Below are positions 35,748-47,700 of a DNA stretch of 64,000 nucleotides, piece by piece. The notes beneath the pieces were generated by a model. The model worked only from the letters and a program-made list of their open reading frames with translations, was not told the origin of the DNA and did not search any database. How positions within the stretch are numbered: the first letter of the stretch is position 1; every line of letters starts with the position of its first letter. Both the position numbers and the translations under genes were made by a program. This stretch comes from Kordia periserrulae (GTDB lineage Bacteria; Bacteroidota; Bacteroidia; Flavobacteriales; Flavobacteriaceae). The stretch lies in the NCBI RefSeq assembly GCF_003054265.1, contig NZ_QBKT01000005.1, positions 334,226-398,225 of the forward strand, written 5' to 3'.

Positions 35748-37373
35748 ATGACCAAAAAACTCCTCATTCTATCACTCCTAATCGTTTGTTTCTCTTGTAC
35801 TCAAAAAGAAACCGTAGACAGCATCGTCTTCAATGCAAAAATCTACACGGTTGATGAAAACTTCTCCAATGCAGAAGCCTTTGCTGTAAAAGACGGAAAG
35901 TTTGTTGCGGTAGGAAATACGAGTGATATTTTAGCCAGTTACGAAGCCGAAAACAAAATTGATGTAGCAGGAAAAACTATTTTTCCAGGGTTTATTGATG
36001 CACATTGTCACTTTTACAGATTAGGAACCAACAAACAAAGCGTTGATTTAATCGGAACACAAAGTTTTGAAGAAGTCATTCAGCGTATTTTTGATTTTCA
36101 AGAAGAAAAAAATGTGCCTTTCATTACAGGTCGTGGTTGGGATCAAAACGATTGGGAAGTTAAGGAATTTCCAACAAAAGACCGTTTAGACAAACTATTT
36201 CCAAATACACCAATCGCGCTAACGCGTGTAGACGGACATGCGTATTTGGTGAATCAGAAAGCGTTGGACATGGCAGGAATTACGCCAGAAACCAAAGTGC
36301 CAGGTGGCGAAGTGCAACTCAAAGACGGAAAACTTACAGGAATTTTGGTAGACAATCCAATGGATATGATTGATAAAATCATTCCGCAACCCAATCGCGC
36401 TCAGCAAATTCAAGCTTTGCAAGACGCACAAGGCGAATGCTTTTCCTATGGTTTAACAACCGTTAATGATGCAGGTTTGGATAAAAATGTCATCAATCTC
36501 ATTGATAGTTTACAAAAAGCAGAAACGCTGAAAATTCGTGTCTATGCAATGATTAGCAATACGCCAGAAAACGTAGCCTATTATATTGACAAAGAACCGT
36601 ACAAAACCGATTATTTGAATGTGTGTTCGTTCAAAGTATATGGCGATGGTGCTTTGGGTTCGCGTGGTGCAGCGTTAAAAGAACCGTATAGCGACCACGA
36701 CAATCATTTTGGCGCCATGGTGACGAGTCCTGCAGAACTCTCAAAATTGGCGGCGCGCATTGCAAAAACTAAGTATCAAATGAACACGCATGCTATTGGT
36801 GATTCTGCCAATTATCAAGTCTTAAAAACCTATGCAAAAGTATTGGAAGGACAAACCAATCGTCGTTGGAAAATAGAGCATGCACAAGTCATTGACGAAC
36901 CTGATTTTGACATTTTCAAAAACGAAAATATCATTCCGTCTGTACAACCAACACATGCAACGAGCGATATGTACTGGGCTGGCGAGCGTTTGGGAGCAGA
37001 ACGAGAAAAAGGAGCGTATGCCTACAAACGATTGCTAGACTTATCAGGGAAACTTGCGTTGGGAACTGATTTTCCTGTAGAATATGTGAGTCCGTTCAAA
37101 ACATTCTATGCCGCTGTGGCGCGAAAAGACTCAGAACATTATCCAGAAGGTGGCTATCAAAAAGAAAACGCTTTATCGCGTGAAGAAACCTTAAAAGGAA
37201 TGACCATTTGGGCAGCATACAGTAACTTCGAAGAAAACGAAAAAGGAAGCATTGAAACAGGGAAATTTGCCGATTTCATTATCTTGGATAAAAACCTCAT
37301 GGAAATTCCTGAAAAAGACATTCTAGATGCAAAAGTGTTGGAAACCTATGTTGCTGGGAAAAAGGTGAAATAG
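35748..37373 (+). CDS. Lipoprotein amidohydrolase (YtcJ-like)
   Basis: A 541-residue protein with a lipobox (VCFSC, Cys17) and an amidohydrolase family 3 body. FPGFIDAHCHFYRLG carries the metal-binding HxH, TRVDGHAYLVN and MNTHAIGDSAN follow, and LALGTDFPVE bears the late metal-binding Asp. Relatives hydrolyse amides, formamides or cyclic imides in diverse substrates. Lipid anchoring puts it in the periplasm or outer membrane, so it likely acts on an external or envelope compound. It is monocistronic. Confidence 0.9.
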   Translation: MTKKLLILSLLIVCFSCTQKETVDSIVFNAKIYTVDENFSNAEAFAVKDGKFVAVGNTSDILASYEAENKIDVAGKTIFPGFIDAHCHFYRLGTNKQSVDLIGTQSFEEVIQRIFDFQEEKNVPFITGRGWDQNDWEVKEFPTKDRLDKLFPNTPIALTRVDGHAYLVNQKALDMAGITPETKVPGGEVQLKDGKLTGILVDNPMDMIDKIIPQPNRAQQIQALQDAQGECFSYGLTTVNDAGLDKNVINLIDSLQKAETLKIRVYAMISNTPENVAYYIDKEPYKTDYLNVCSFKVYGDGALGSRGAALKEPYSDHDNHFGAMVTSPAELSKLAARIAKTKYQMNTHAIGDSANYQVLKTYAKVLEGQTNRRWKIEHAQVIDEPDFDIFKNENIIPSVQPTHATSDMYWAGERLGAEREKGAYAYKRLLDLSGKLALGTDFPVEYVSPFKTFYAAVARKDSEHYPEGGYQKENALSREETLKGMTIWAAYSNFEENEKGSIETGKFADFIILDKNLMEIPEKDILDAKVLETYVAGKKVK

Positions 37374-37491
37374 ATTTTTTAGTTAGACTTTTTAGAAGGT
37401 TAGAGTGTTAGAAACGCTTCGCTTTTAGATTGTTTGGCTTTTTATAAAAGACATTGGTACATTTTCAAGTTATCAAATTGATACATTAACA

Positions 37492-37544
37492 AAAGCGTCA
37501 TTTCGAGTGAAATCTCTACGAGATTTCACTCGAAATGACGCTTT
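37492..37544. repeat. Perfect 25-bp inverted repeat with 3-base loop
   Basis: AAAGCGTCATTTCGAGTG... at 37492-37516 pairs exactly with 37520-37544. Its sequence is of the TTTCGAGTGAAAT type seen as partial copies in other gaps. There is no T-run beside it. Confidence 0.8.
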
Positions 37545-37779
37545 GTATACTTAGCTAAAAAAAAGTAATAGTTATATGATGAATAGTCAAGAGTTATAGA
37601 AAATATCAAAAAAACAAACAATGCTTCGACAGGCTCAGCATCAACAGAAAAAAAACAATAAAATTGAGCGAAGCGAACCTAGAAAATTCTCAATACCAAA
37701 TCGCGACAAGCGATTTCCCAAAAAAACCTTGAATCCTTGAATTTTTAAATCTTTGAATCGAGCAAAGCGACTAAAAACA

Positions 37780-37811
37780 AAAACTCAGAAACCGTACGAT
37801 TTCTGAGTTTT
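37780..37811 (-). terminator. Terminator of the DUF2911 gene
   Basis: AAAACTCAGAAA and TTTCTGAGTTTT arms with an eight-base loop, followed by T-rich sequence on the minus strand. Confidence 0.7.
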
Positions 37812-37845
37812 CAAATAACCAATAATAACAATAAATAAAGAATAA

Positions 37846-38385
37846 TTAAAAACTAAACGGTATCGCGGCACTAATATTGTCCCATGCTAGTACCATGCGA
37901 GCACCATCAGTTTCTTTTGTGAACGCGATGGAGAAATATTCCAACGCATCAATTTTTTTTACAGGAACGTCGAGGCGAGCTACATCTTTATCCTTATCGT
38001 AGTAATAAGAACCCCAAACGTCTGTATCAGAATTTATAATAATTGTCCAAGTATCTTTATTCGGAATCGTAAATAAACTGTACGTTCCTGCTTTAATCTC
38101 TTGCTCTCCTAATTTTACATCTTTAAAAAAAGTAATCTCGGTAGCTTCATTGGCACCAGTTCGCCAAACTTTTCCATAAGGAACTAAGTTTCCAAAAATG
38201 GTACGTCCTTTCTTTTGCGGTCTTCCATACACTACTTTAATAACAGGAGGCGCATTTCGTGCTGGTTTAAAATAACTAATATCGTGCGGACTCTTATCAA
38301 CATCGCTAAATTTCTGAGCAGAAACGTCAATGCTGAAAAGCATCGTTAATAAAAGAATTCCAGTAACTAAAAAATGCTTTCTCAT
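37846..38385 (-). CDS. DUF2911 domain protein
   Basis: A 179-residue protein with a signal peptide (LVTGILLLTMLFSIDVSAQ) and the DUF2911 pattern: IKVVYGRPQKKGRTIFG, LVPYGKVWRTGANEATEI, LKAGTYSLFTIP-like segment and W-IIINSDTDVWGSY. The family is common in Bacteroidota and has no known activity. It should be periplasmic. Monocistronic, with a terminator at 37780-37811. Confidence 0.9.
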   Translation of the reverse strand: MRKHFLVTGILLLTMLFSIDVSAQKFSDVDKSPHDISYFKPARNAPPVIKVVYGRPQKKGRTIFGNLVPYGKVWRTGANEATEITFFKDVKLGEQEIKAGTYSLFTIPNKDTWTIIINSDTDVWGSYYYDKDKDVARLDVPVKKIDALEYFSIAFTKETDGARMVLAWDNISAAIPFSF

Positions 38386-38600
38386 AGTGCTTAATTTTCA
38401 GGTTAAAAGTACTAAAAGTTCTTCTTAGCATTATGTTAAACTTTTAGTTAAGATGTTAAAGTTAGAGTGCAAACGAGCGGTTCACAAGCAAATATGTATA
38501 GGGAAGTTGTATTTCTTTAATAAAAATCAACATATACTAAAGCGGGAAATCCGTTAAGAAAATCCCGCTTGTAAAGTGTTAATCGGTAGCTAATACTATT

Positions 38601-39614
38601 TTAAATTAGCTTATCAAGCATTTCTTCAACATACTTTTCAGCACGTTTATCGCCGCTAAGTGCTTTATTGATATTTTTAACTAAAGTTTTAAGGTCTAAT
38701 TCTTTCTCTGTCAATCGTTTTCTTTTCATTACTAAATTTAGAGCAGTTATAGCGCTTTTTTCATCTACAACATATTTGCCATCTTTTACAGAATATTCAA
38801 ACCTTACAGGTGTAGTGCCCAACATAAAACCAGTACTTCTTTTAGGGCTATTAGCGCCTTTAAACAAATTATCACTTAATGTACTCAAAGATGTTGTAGA
38901 AGTAGTTGAAGCTAAGGATCGCATACCTGTAATTAGGGCATTGCTTGTTAGTAAGTTTTGAAACGGATCATTATAAGGTGCATGTGTATTAATCACTTGC
39001 AATGCCTTTCCATTGGCTGTATTTAGGCTGTACGACAATTGATCAAAATCTAAATTAATTTGTGTTCCAGCATAACTTGGGTCAAACTGTGAATCTAAAA
39101 AGGTGCCTCTGTGCTCAGCAGAAACCAACACACGAGCCGTTTCTGGATCTGAAAATGTTAATGGACTAAAAGAATCTACGTTAGAACTTAGGATTAACTC
39201 CGTGTATCCTCTAATTGCTAAATCAGCAGGAGGAGAAGCAAATAAGTTTGCCAAATTAGGTAAAATAGCCACCGATGCAGTCTGACCAGCAGGAATAAAA
39301 AGACATGGTACATAATGTCCTAATTGTTTACCCACAATCTGTTCACCAGCACTTGTCATTGTAGTGCTAAACACATTGTCTGCGGTAATGTCATAAACCA
39401 CCGAATTGTTGGTGTTTGTAAACTCAGTGTTTGGACTATCTGCAGGGTCTCTAACCGAAGTTCGAGTTCTTAATATGAGCTTAATATCTCTATTTTCAAG
39501 ATTAGAGATTTCTAAAAAATAACCTTGTACAACAGTTCTGCCAACCTCTGAGGCAGGTCCAGTTACTGGTGCTATAGGTTTGTAAAGTAATTCAAAGTTA
39601 CTGATAATTGCCAT
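38601..39614 (-). CDS. Unrecognised 337-residue protein
   Basis: I do not recognise this protein. It lacks a signal peptide or membrane helix. The first two thirds are beta-rich (LRTRTSVRDPADSPNTEFTN, HYVPCLFIPAGQTASVAILP), and a Ser/Thr-rich link (LASTTSTTSLSTL) leads to a Lys/Glu-rich helical tail (LNLVMKRKRLTEKELDLKTL) . The tail might be an oligomerisation or tether segment. Its gene stands alone, divergent from asnB across a 379-base gap. A hairpin AAGCGGGA...TCCCGCTT (38540-38570) follows it. Confidence 0.6.
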   Translation of the reverse strand: MAIISNFELLYKPIAPVTGPASEVGRTVVQGYFLEISNLENRDIKLILRTRTSVRDPADSPNTEFTNTNNSVVYDITADNVFSTTMTSAGEQIVGKQLGHYVPCLFIPAGQTASVAILPNLANLFASPPADLAIRGYTELILSSNVDSFSPLTFSDPETARVLVSAEHRGTFLDSQFDPSYAGTQINLDFDQLSYSLNTANGKALQVINTHAPYNDPFQNLLTSNALITGMRSLASTTSTTSLSTLSDNLFKGANSPKRSTGFMLGTTPVRFEYSVKDGKYVVDEKSAITALNLVMKRKRLTEKELDLKTLVKNINKALSGDKRAEKYVEEMLDKLI

Positions 39615-39993
39615 GTGTAAAATGTATTAAATTAATATATGTTTTGAAGTTTTTCACAGTCAAATGGAATAGCTATTCTTTTTTTTTAATTGATGAGACC
39701 GTGTAAAATTTATAAGTCAAAACTATATTATGAATGGCTCGGTTTAAAGTGGCAATCTATAAAGTGTATTCTTCAATACATGACCAAATATGTCGCATGA
39801 TAGAATAGGACAACTTCTTTTTTCATGCCTTTTTTATAGTTTGAAAGTTTATAAACATTTTTAATAGTTAAATAATTTCAATTCATAATAAAAATAGCAT
39901 AATTTATTTTAAATTGTAACCATAAGTAGTATTTGTATTTTTAAATTGAAAGTTTAAATCAATATTTGTCATGTAATTGAAAAAAAGAAAATT
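39615..39993. other. Divergent intergenic region before asnB
   Basis: AT-rich, with no gene and no confident promoter match. Two promoters must be present given the divergent genes. Confidence 0.5.
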
Positions 39994-41658
39994 ATGTGCG
40001 GAATCGTATGTGCCTTTGAGCTAAAAGAAAAAACAGAAGAGTTACGACCTCAACTCTTAGAAATGTCAAAAAAAATTCGTCATCGTGGACCCGATTGGAA
40101 TGGAATCTATGCTTCTGAAAATGCTATCTTGGCACACGAGCGTTTGGCTATTGTAGATCCAGCTTCTGGAAAACAACCTTTATTTAGTGAAGATAAGCAA
40201 CTCATCTTAGCGGCAAATGGAGAAATATACAATCATAGAGCATTACGCAAACAATTTGAAGGACGATATACCTTTCAAACACAATCGGATTGTGAAGTAA
40301 TTCTAGCTTTATACAAAGAAAAAGGAAGCTCCTTTTTAGATGAATTGAACGGAATTTTCGGATTTGCCTTGTATGACGAACAACAAGATTCGTATTTAGT
40401 AGCAAGAGACCACATGGGAATCATTCCTTTATACATTGGTTGGGATAAAAATGGAACGTTTTACGTAGCTTCCGAATTGAAAGCATTGGAGGGCGTTTGT
40501 AGCAAAATTGAAGTATTTCCTCCGGGACACTATTTAGATAGTAAAGACGGCGAACTCAAAAAATGGTATCAACGCGATTGGATGGAGTATGATGCTGTAA
40601 AAGACAATCAAACAAGCATTGACGAATTGCGTGAAGCGTTGGAAGCTTCTATTCACAGACAATTAATGTCGGATGTGCCGTATGGCGTATTGCTTTCGGG
40701 CGGATTGGATTCTTCGATTACTTCTGCGGTAGCGAAAAAATATGCACAAATGCGAATAGAATCTGACGATACGACAGAAGCTTGGTGGCCACAATTGCAC
40801 TCGTTTTCTATCGGATTGAAAGGCTCTCCAGATTTGGCTGCTGCCAGAAAAGTAGCGGATCATATTGGAACAGTGCATCACGAAATTACCTTTACCATTC
40901 AAGAAGGATTGGATGCAATTAAAGATGTGATTTATCACCTAGAAACATACGATATCACAACAGTTCGTGCCTCTACGCCAATGTATTTAATGGCAAGAGT
41001 CATCAAGTCGATGGGAATTAAAATGGTATTATCGGGTGAAGGTGCGGATGAAATCTTCGGAGGCTATTTATACTTCCACAAAGCACCAAATGCACAAGAA
41101 TTTCACGAAGAAACGGTTCGTAAGTTAGATAAACTCTATCAATACGACTGTTTACGTGCGAACAAATCACTAGCCGCGTGGGGAATTGAAGGTCGCGTAC
41201 CTTTCCTTGACAAAGAATTTATGGATGTTGCGATGCGCATCAATCCAAAAGATAAAATGATTAATGGCGAACGTATGGAAAAATGGGTGTTGCGAAAAGC
41301 ATTTGAATCCTATTTACCAGAAAGTGTTGCGTGGCGACAAAAAGAGCAATTTAGTGACGGCGTAGGCTATAGCTGGATTGATACTTTGAAGCAATTGGTA
41401 GAAAGCGAAGTATCTGACGAGCAAATGGAAAACGCAAAATTCCGTTTCCCAGTACAAACACCAAGAGCCAAAGAAGAATATTACTATCGCAGCATCTTTG
41501 AGGAGCATTTTCCATCAGAAGCAGCTTCTTTAACAGTGCCATCAGTACCATCGGTAGCGTGTAGTTCGGTAACTGCATTGGAATGGGATGAATCGTTCAA
41601 AAACATGAATGATCCATCAGGGAGAGCTGTTGCCAATGTACATGCGGAAGCGTATTAG
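39994..41658 (+). CDS. asnB: Asparagine synthase (glutamine-hydrolysing) B
   Basis: A 554-residue enzyme that makes asparagine from aspartate, glutamine and ATP. The catalytic Cys2 (MCGIVCAFE) and RHRGPDWNG, with LAHERLAIVDP and ANGEIYNH, form the glutaminase domain. LLSGGLDSSI is the ATP-binding loop of the synthetase domain, followed by LSGEGADEIFGGY. Length and motifs match E. coli AsnB. Monocistronic. A role in glycan or peptide modification is less likely. Confidence 0.96.
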   Translation: MCGIVCAFELKEKTEELRPQLLEMSKKIRHRGPDWNGIYASENAILAHERLAIVDPASGKQPLFSEDKQLILAANGEIYNHRALRKQFEGRYTFQTQSDCEVILALYKEKGSSFLDELNGIFGFALYDEQQDSYLVARDHMGIIPLYIGWDKNGTFYVASELKALEGVCSKIEVFPPGHYLDSKDGELKKWYQRDWMEYDAVKDNQTSIDELREALEASIHRQLMSDVPYGVLLSGGLDSSITSAVAKKYAQMRIESDDTTEAWWPQLHSFSIGLKGSPDLAAARKVADHIGTVHHEITFTIQEGLDAIKDVIYHLETYDITTVRASTPMYLMARVIKSMGIKMVLSGEGADEIFGGYLYFHKAPNAQEFHEETVRKLDKLYQYDCLRANKSLAAWGIEGRVPFLDKEFMDVAMRINPKDKMINGERMEKWVLRKAFESYLPESVAWRQKEQFSDGVGYSWIDTLKQLVESEVSDEQMENAKFRFPVQTPRAKEEYYYRSIFEEHFPSEAASLTVPSVPSVACSSVTALEWDESFKNMNDPSGRAVANVHAEAY

Positions 41659-41669
41659 GTATACTACTT

Positions 41670-41694
41670 GTCATTTCTGCGTAGGCAGGAATCC
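41670..41694. repeat. REP-like palindrome
   Basis: GTCATTTCTGC-gtag-GCAGGAAT, related to 11021-11038. Confidence 0.5.
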
Positions 41695-41761
41695 ATAGAA
41701 TGGTATCTAGGTATGACTAATTAAATTAAGAACACATTTATTTTCTCAATTATAGTTTACA

Positions 41762-41797
41762 CAAAAGCATCAAGTCGATTAGATTTGGTGCTTTTTC
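41762..41797. terminator. Hairpin between convergent genes
   Basis: AAAGCATCAA pairs with TTGGTGCTTT (one G-T pair), with T-runs on the plus side and A/T on the other. Likely serves the gene at 41800-42000 and asnB. Confidence 0.6.
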
Positions 41798-41799
41798 TT

Positions 41800-42000
41800 T
41801 TAGCTGCCTTTTTTCCAAAAGTAGGAGGCAGCATATAAAATTCCGCAAGTAATAGACATTCCGAGTATAAATAAAAAAATCCGTTCATCTGCAATATCTT
41901 TAGCATCGGAAGTAGTAATTCTCAATACTTCTGGAATTGCTCCAAAAATGGTTATTACAACACAAAAAATTGCTAAGACTCTGTAAGCTGATTTGCTCAT
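41800..42000 (-). CDS. Small two-helix membrane protein (66 aa)
   Basis: A 66-residue protein with two hydrophobic segments (VLAIFCVVITIFGAIPEVL and FLFILGMSITCGILYAAS) around an acidic loop (TTSDAKDIADE) and a basic C-terminus (FWKKGS). Family and role unknown. It is divergent from the epimerase gene with 43 bases between. Confidence 0.6.
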   Translation of the reverse strand: MSKSAYRVLAIFCVVITIFGAIPEVLRITTSDAKDIADERIFLFILGMSITCGILYAASYFWKKGS

Positions 42001-42043
42001 GAAAAATAATTTGTGTCAAGATAAGAAAACGTATCTTTAAAAC

Positions 42044-43063
42044 ATGAAATTACAGCTTACGATACATAATTTTGAATTGCCATTGCAACATGCGTTTACA
42101 ATTTCGCGGTACACGGTGACGGTTCAAAAAACGGTAGTGGTTGTAATTTCTGATGGAGAATTCAAAGGATACGGAGAAGCAACCGTAAATCCGTATTACA
42201 ACAGTTCCGTGGAAAGTTTGAAAGCTGCATTGGAGCGTGTGCGTTCGATTGTGGAAAATCTTTCCGAAAACATACATCCAACCCAATTTTGGAAACTTCT
42301 CGAACCAAGATTACAAGAAAATTACTTTGCCTTGTGCGCGCTCGATTGTGCCTATTGGGATTTGTATGCAAAACAACAACAAAAACCATTGCGACGCTTT
42401 TGGAGCGAACACGATACACATCTCCCAAAAACAAACTTCACTATTGGAATTGATGCGATTTCTGTGATGCAATCCAAAATCAAACAGAAACCTTGGGCGA
42501 TTTACAAAGTAAAACTAGGCACGAAAAACGACGTGGAAATCATAGAAAAGCTTCGAGAAGTTACGGATGCTGTGTTTAGAGTGGATGCCAATTGCGCGTG
42601 GACCGTGGAAGAAACCCTAAAAAATGCCGAAATTCTCAAAAAACTAGGTGTCGAATTCATAGAACAACCACTAAAAGCCGACCATTGGAGCGGCATGAAA
42701 ATCCTCAAAAAAGAAAGTGTCTTACCAATCATTGCAGATGAAAGTTGTCAAAAATTGGCAGATGTTTCAACGTGTGCGGAAGTCTTTCACGGAATCAATA
42801 TCAAACTCATGAAATGTGGCGGCATTACACCAGCCTTGCAAATGATTCAACTCGCGAAAGCAAACAACTTGCAACTCATGGCAGGTTGCATGACGGAATC
42901 GTCTATCGGAATTTCAAACCTAACCCAATTAGCACCATTATTAGATTACATAGATGCTGACGGCGCATTATTGCTGCAAAAAGATATTGCCAAAGGTGTT
43001 ACATTCAATAATGGAGAAATTTTGTACTCCAATCAAAATGGTTCGGGAGCGGTTTTGCTATAA
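42044..43063 (+). CDS. Dipeptide epimerase (L-Ala-D/L-Glu epimerase type, enolase superfamily)
   Basis: A 339-residue mandelate racemase/muconate lactonizing enzyme homologue. The KxK base motif is in IYKVKLGT, metal ligands in FRVDANCAW, EFIEQP and IADES, and the second base Lys in NIKLMKCGG. The family in Bacteroidota typically epimerises L-Ala-D/L-Glu or related dipeptides from peptidoglycan turnover. The C-terminal MAGCMTESSIGIS supports the dipeptide epimerase group. Exact substrate untested. Confidence 0.85.
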   Translation: MKLQLTIHNFELPLQHAFTISRYTVTVQKTVVVVISDGEFKGYGEATVNPYYNSSVESLKAALERVRSIVENLSENIHPTQFWKLLEPRLQENYFALCALDCAYWDLYAKQQQKPLRRFWSEHDTHLPKTNFTIGIDAISVMQSKIKQKPWAIYKVKLGTKNDVEIIEKLREVTDAVFRVDANCAWTVEETLKNAEILKKLGVEFIEQPLKADHWSGMKILKKESVLPIIADESCQKLADVSTCAEVFHGINIKLMKCGGITPALQMIQLAKANNLQLMAGCMTESSIGISNLTQLAPLLDYIDADGALLLQKDIAKGVTFNNGEILYSNQNGSGAVLL

Positions 43064-43064
43064 C

Positions 43065-43103
43065 AAAAAACGCTCAGAATTTACTGTAAACTCTAAGCGT
43101 TTG
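43065..43103. terminator. Bidirectional terminator
   Basis: AAACGCTcAGA and TCTaAGCGTTT arms between the convergent epimerase and T9SS cargo genes. Confidence 0.7.
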
Positions 43104-43119
43104 ATATATGTTTTTAAAG

Positions 43120-44133
43120 TTACTGCTTCATAAATTTCTTAGTAGTCACAGCACCTGAAGTCGTTTCAAGCGTTACAAAATACATTCCTTGTTGTAAATT
43201 TGCCACTGAAATTCGTGAAGCAACACTGTTAGTTGTAAACACATTTCTACCTTGTACATCTACAATAGAAACAGATTTAATAGCTAGATTATCTTTAGAT
43301 TGAATTGTAATAAAATCGTTTGCAGGATTCGGATACAATTCAAACTGAGCAGCTGTTACAGCATTTCGAGAAAGCGTCAAAGAAGTATTGCGTTCATGTG
43401 TTTCGGTGGTTTCATTAATTCCTAAAAAACCAGACACAAGTGTAGCGTTATTGTATCTAAAAGCAATATTACTTGCGTTATTGTCGTAATAATAATACGT
43501 AGTTTGTGTCAACGTTCCAATATCATTAAAAATAGGAGGAATGCTAAAGCTCAAACTTTGATCAATTCGTAGGCGTGTTACATTTGCTACATAATCATTG
43601 GCAACAGCATCTGTCATTGTCAGAGTTCCGTACGCATCTACAGTGGCTGTAAACGTTCCTGTAAACGTTCCGTTTGTACCTTGATAAGAAAATGTTCCTG
43701 CAGCAGTCCCTGAATTATTTGCCCCAAAACTCAACGGAAACAATCCTATAAAAGCATTTGTTGTATTATAATTTAACACAATATCTCCTTGCGAAGCGCC
43801 TGTAATATAATTTCCTGTACCATCTTCTCTTAAAAAGAACACACTGCTTGTTGGCGTCATTCCTTGCGTAGTAATGGTTTGAACTTCTGTGGTTCCAGGA
43901 TAAGTAGTTAATTGTGTAGCATCTGGTGCAGCGTATGTGTCAATATTAGTGCCTGCAGGTGTCAAATTATCAAATGTCCAAAAGACATTAGCGCCTGTTG
44001 GTGATTGATCTAAAGCTGCGGCTGGAGTCACTATGGTAAAATTCGTTCCTGGATTGGTATTATACAGAGCAATAGTTTGTGAAAAACCTGCAAAACTAAA
44101 AAATAAAGCAAGTACGAGTAATTTTGTTTTCAT
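43120..44133 (-). CDS. T9SS type A sorting-domain protein
   Basis: A 337-residue secreted protein with a signal peptide (KLLVLALFFSFAGFSQ) and a C-terminal type A sorting domain of about 75 residues: FELYPNPANDFITIQS, then VSIVDVQGRNVF, then VANLQQGMYFVTLET and KFMKQ. The domain directs export through the type IX system and often attachment to the surface. The middle is a Thr/Asn/Gly-rich beta region without a named domain. Monocistronic. Confidence 0.9.
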   Translation of the reverse strand: MKTKLLVLALFFSFAGFSQTIALYNTNPGTNFTIVTPAAALDQSPTGANVFWTFDNLTPAGTNIDTYAAPDATQLTTYPGTTEVQTITTQGMTPTSSVFFLREDGTGNYITGASQGDIVLNYNTTNAFIGLFPLSFGANNSGTAAGTFSYQGTNGTFTGTFTATVDAYGTLTMTDAVANDYVANVTRLRIDQSLSFSIPPIFNDIGTLTQTTYYYYDNNASNIAFRYNNATLVSGFLGINETTETHERNTSLTLSRNAVTAAQFELYPNPANDFITIQSKDNLAIKSVSIVDVQGRNVFTTNSVASRISVANLQQGMYFVTLETTSGAVTTKKFMKQ

Positions 44134-46445
<2,312 letters not shown>

Positions 46446-46469
46446 TTAGATTTTTTATAAAACCAATAC

Positions 46470-46510
46470 AAAGGCAATTGCGTACATAAAGTATGTGATT
46501 GCCTTTTTTT
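46470..46510 (+). terminator. Terminator of gyrB
   Basis: AAGGCAATtgCgTAC pairs with GTAtGtgATTGCCTT and is followed by seven T. Confidence 0.8.
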
Positions 46511-46597
46511 ATGGAAAAAATCAAAAAAGGGGCAATTTCCTGTATACATTCTTATACGATTTCAGTATTTTTAAACATCAATAAAAACCCTACAAAA

Positions 46598-47611
46598 ATG
46601 AAAACCCCACTGATTTTAGGACTCATTCTACTAGGAATGAGCTTTTCCAATGCGCAAGAAAACATCAATGAATTACTAGCCGCTGGTATTGACGATGCCA
46701 AACGATTTACTACAGATTACATTGCGCCAGCTTCCGACGGACTCGCTTATGGAATCAACACAGGTTGGTTCAACAATGCGAAAGCGCCGAAACGTTTTGG
46801 CTTTGAAATTTCCATTGTTGGAAACGCTTCTTTTATAAAAGACGAAAAAAAATCATTCCAACTCAATGTTGCAGACTATGAAAACATTCGTTTTCCGGAC
46901 AACAGTCCTTCCAAAACGGTAGCGACTGCGCTAGGAGAAAACGATCCAGATATTACGGTAATTGTTACGTATGACGATCCTATTTTTGGAAATCAGGAAG
47001 TAGAATTGACGCTGCCAACAGGAATTGGTTCAGAAAATGTAGACATCATTCCAACGGCTTTTGTGCAAGCTAGTTTCTCTCCATTCAAAGGAACACAAGT
47101 AAAAGGACGCTTCTTTCCAAAAGTAAACACAGAAGATGTTGAACTCAGTACGTACGGATTCGGAATCCAGCAAGAATTCACTTCGTGGTTGCCAGCAGAA
47201 AAAGTATTCCCAGTGGCAATTTCGGGGTTAATCGCCTACACACGTTTGGATGCAAGTTATGATTTTACAGACTCAGGAGTGATTGCAGGAAGTGATCAAA
47301 AAGTAGAAACAGAAGTCAAAACACTATTATTTCAACTCATTGCAGGAACAAAATTCAAAATTGTAAACTTTTACGCAGGATTGGGATATATTACGGGCGA
47401 TTCCACAACGGACTTGCTAGGAAACTATACCGTGACAGACGGCGTGTTATTTTCACAAACTATTACGGATCCGTTTTCGGTAGAACGTGATATTTCTGGT
47501 GTGAGAGGTACGCTTGGCGCGAATTTAAAACTAGGATTTTTTGGTTTAAATCTCGATTACTCGCTTGGAGAGTTTGACAGTGCAAGTCTTGGAATTAACT
47601 TCTCATTTTAA
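46598..47611 (+). CDS. DUF6588-like outer-membrane protein
   Basis: A 337-residue protein, taking the ATG at 46598 because it starts a signal peptide (KTPLILGLILLGMSFSNAQ); the longer frame from 46499 overlaps the gyrB terminator. The beta-rich body, with LLAAGIDDAKRFTTDYIAPA at the start and NLKLGFFGLNLDYSLGEFDS near the end, ends in NFSF, suggesting an outer-membrane barrel. It resembles the DUF6588 family, which has no assigned role. It lies between gyrB and mdh on the same strand with no obvious link. Confidence 0.65.
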   Translation: MKTPLILGLILLGMSFSNAQENINELLAAGIDDAKRFTTDYIAPASDGLAYGINTGWFNNAKAPKRFGFEISIVGNASFIKDEKKSFQLNVADYENIRFPDNSPSKTVATALGENDPDITVIVTYDDPIFGNQEVELTLPTGIGSENVDIIPTAFVQASFSPFKGTQVKGRFFPKVNTEDVELSTYGFGIQQEFTSWLPAEKVFPVAISGLIAYTRLDASYDFTDSGVIAGSDQKVETEVKTLLFQLIAGTKFKIVNFYAGLGYITGDSTTDLLGNYTVTDGVLFSQTITDPFSVERDISGVRGTLGANLKLGFFGLNLDYSLGEFDSASLGINFSF

Positions 47612-47657
47612 GGATATTTTAAGCGTTTGTTCTTTTCTAAAGAAGAGATTAATTTGT

Positions 47658-47665
47658 ACTTTTGC
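47658..47665 (+). promoter_or_regulatory. -7 element TACTTTTG of mdh
   Basis: A TAnnTTTG match 36 bases before the mdh ATG at 47701. No clear -33 element at the right distance. Confidence 0.5.
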
Positions 47666-47700
47666 ACCTTATAAACAATACATTAAAAAACAATAAAAAT

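Larger units (their letters stand above)
37374..37845. other. Convergent intergenic region with long palindrome
   Basis: It contains the perfect 25-bp inverted repeat at 37492-37544, a fragment ATGCTTCGACAGGCTCAGCAT near 37621, and the terminator at 37780-37811. No gene is seen. Confidence 0.6.

Noticed and set aside
37492..37544. Long hairpin as terminator of the amidohydrolase gene
   Set aside because: No T-run follows and the gene ended about 120 bases before; a repeat is more likely.
46499..46598. Upstream start at 46499 for the DUF6588-like gene
   Set aside because: The extra 33 residues overlap the gyrB terminator and hide the signal peptide.
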